Under the pieces are notes generated by a model. The model ran no database searches. It saw only the letters and a program-made list of their open reading frames with translations, and was not told the origin of the DNA. A stretch of DNA of 5,278 nucleotides, taken from contig JAHEXO010000202.1 in assembly GCA_023252065.1 (NCBI GenBank), positions 1 through 5,278 of the forward strand. Reading direction: 5' to 3'. A program made the translations under genes and the position numbers. The stretch comes from Nocardioides sp. (GTDB lineage: Bacteria > Actinomycetota > Actinomycetes > Propionibacteriales > Nocardioidaceae). Of this stretch, positions 4,576 through 5,278 are shown piece by piece (position 1 is the stretch's first letter; each line of letters begins with the position of its first letter).

Positions 4576-5278
4576 ATGCGCTTCGCCCTGCCCTTCGCCG
4601 TTCTCGCGGCGACGCCGCTGCTGGTCGCCTGCACGCAGAACGCCACCGCTGAGGACTCCACCGCTCGCGGACCGGTGACGGTCACGTCGACCGACAACAG
4701 CTGTGACCTCTCCGCCGACTCCGCCCCGGCGGGCCCGGTCACCTTCCGGGTGACCAACAGCGGCTCGAAGGTCACCGAGTTCTACCTCTACTCCGCCGAC
4801 GGCAAGCGGATCGTCGGCGAGGTCGAGAACATCGGACCCGGGCTGCAGGGCACCCTGATCGTCACCGCCGAGCAGGGCACCTACCTGACGTCGTGCCGGC
4901 CGGGGATGTCCGGCCAGGGGATCCGGGCCGACTTCACCGTCACCGAGCCGGCCGACGGCGCGGCCGCGCCCTCGCGCGACCAGGCGCTGGTCGCCCAGGC
5001 GCAGGACGACTACCGCACCTGGGTCCAGCGGCAGGCGGACCGCCTCGTCGCCCGCACGGCGCTGTTCGTCGCGGCGTACCAGAAGGGTGACGACGACCGT
5101 GCTCGGGCAATCTACCCGGTCGCCCGCACGCCCTGGGAGGCGATCGAGACCGTGGCGGAGTCCTTCGGCGACCTCGACCCCGAGACCGACGCGCGGGAGG
5201 CCGACCTCGCGGCGGGCCAGAGGTGGACCGGCTGGCACCGGATCGAGAAGGACCTGTGGCCCGAGCGCGCGAAGGCCC
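4576..5278 (+). CDS. efeO: Iron uptake lipoprotein EfeO, cupredoxin plus M75/imelysin domains (3' end outside window)
   Basis: The frame is open for 234 codons to the right edge. Residues 1-19 form a lipoprotein signal ending in the lipobox LVAC, with C19 the lipid-anchored cysteine, so the protein should sit on the outer face of the membrane. Residues about 33-124 form an EfeO-type cupredoxin domain: VTFRVTNSGSKVTEFYLY (55-72), GPG (87-89) and YLTSCRPGM (103-111), with C43 and C107 as likely metal ligands or a disulfide. After an Ala/Pro-rich linker (125-133), the M75 domain starts with QAQDDYRTWV (141-150). It includes YPVARTPWEAIE (180-191) and the metal-binding HxxE motif as H221-E224 in WHRIE. 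EfeO captures iron and passes it to EfeU. Length so far fits the N-terminal part of two-domain EfeO proteins; efeB (a DyP-type peroxidase) is the expected next gene. Confidence 0.93.
   Translation, partial: MRFALPFAVLAATPLLVACTQNATAEDSTARGPVTVTSTDNSCDLSADSAPAGPVTFRVTNSGSKVTEFYLYSADGKRIVGEVENIGPGLQGTLIVTAEQGTYLTSCRPGMSGQGIRADFTVTEPADGAAAPSRDQALVAQAQDDYRTWVQRQADRLVARTALFVAAYQKGDDDRARAIYPVARTPWEAIETVAESFGDLDPETDAREADLAAGQRWTGWHRIEKDLWPERAKA

Noticed and set aside
4495..5238. Minus-strand frame of 247 codons opposite efeO
   Set aside because: EfeO on the plus strand has a lipobox, cupredoxin and HxxE motifs; the antisense frame shows only GC-rich low-complexity sequence.

Overview
The window is chromosomal DNA of a high-GC actinobacterium. 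GC-rich codon third positions, tightly packed genes, an IdeR/DmdR-type iron box and the gene families present all fit the order Propionibacteriales, most likely a Nocardioides-like genus. The genus is inferred from overall character, not from a database match.

Layout. (1) Bases 1-99, minus strand: the 5' end of a small Cys/His-rich protein (DUF6907-like) that runs off the left edge. (2) Bases 100-258: a divergent regulatory gap with a short palindrome and a DnaA-box-like 9-mer. (3) Bases 259-1396: a small XRE-family regulator, then a class I SAM-dependent methyltransferase. A 15-bp tandem repeat of about four units spans their junction. (4) Bases 1397-1575: a 179-bp non-coding gap, probably the promoter region of the next operon. 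(5) Bases 1576-3594: a three-gene set made of a DUF4956 membrane protein, a VTC-type (polyphosphate-polymerase-like, triphosphate tunnel fold) protein with a repetitive acidic N-terminus, and a secreted lamin-tail-domain protein. The first two genes overlap by 4 bp. (6) Bases 3595-3670: a gap holding a near-consensus iron box nested in a 33-bp inverted repeat, with a -10 element placed for leaderless transcription of the next gene. (7) Bases 3671-5278: efeU (FTR1-type iron permease) and efeO (lipoprotein with cupredoxin and M75 domains, cut by the right edge). efeB would be expected just beyond the window.

How the genes work together. The efe genes form an iron-repressed importer: the EfeO lipoprotein captures iron outside the membrane and EfeU moves it across. 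The DUF4956-VTC-LTD genes look like one functional unit: a membrane partner, a cytosolic enzyme with an apparently complete set of tunnel residues, and an exported beta-sandwich protein. Its product is not established. It resembles the known bacterial DUF4956/VTC/CotH neighbourhoods, but CotH is absent from this window and a stand-alone LTD protein follows VTC. This module, its acidic repeat and the composite iron-box hairpin are the parts most worth a second look. No tRNA, rRNA, CRISPR array, transposon or prophage gene was seen, and no stretch over 300 bases lacks a gene.
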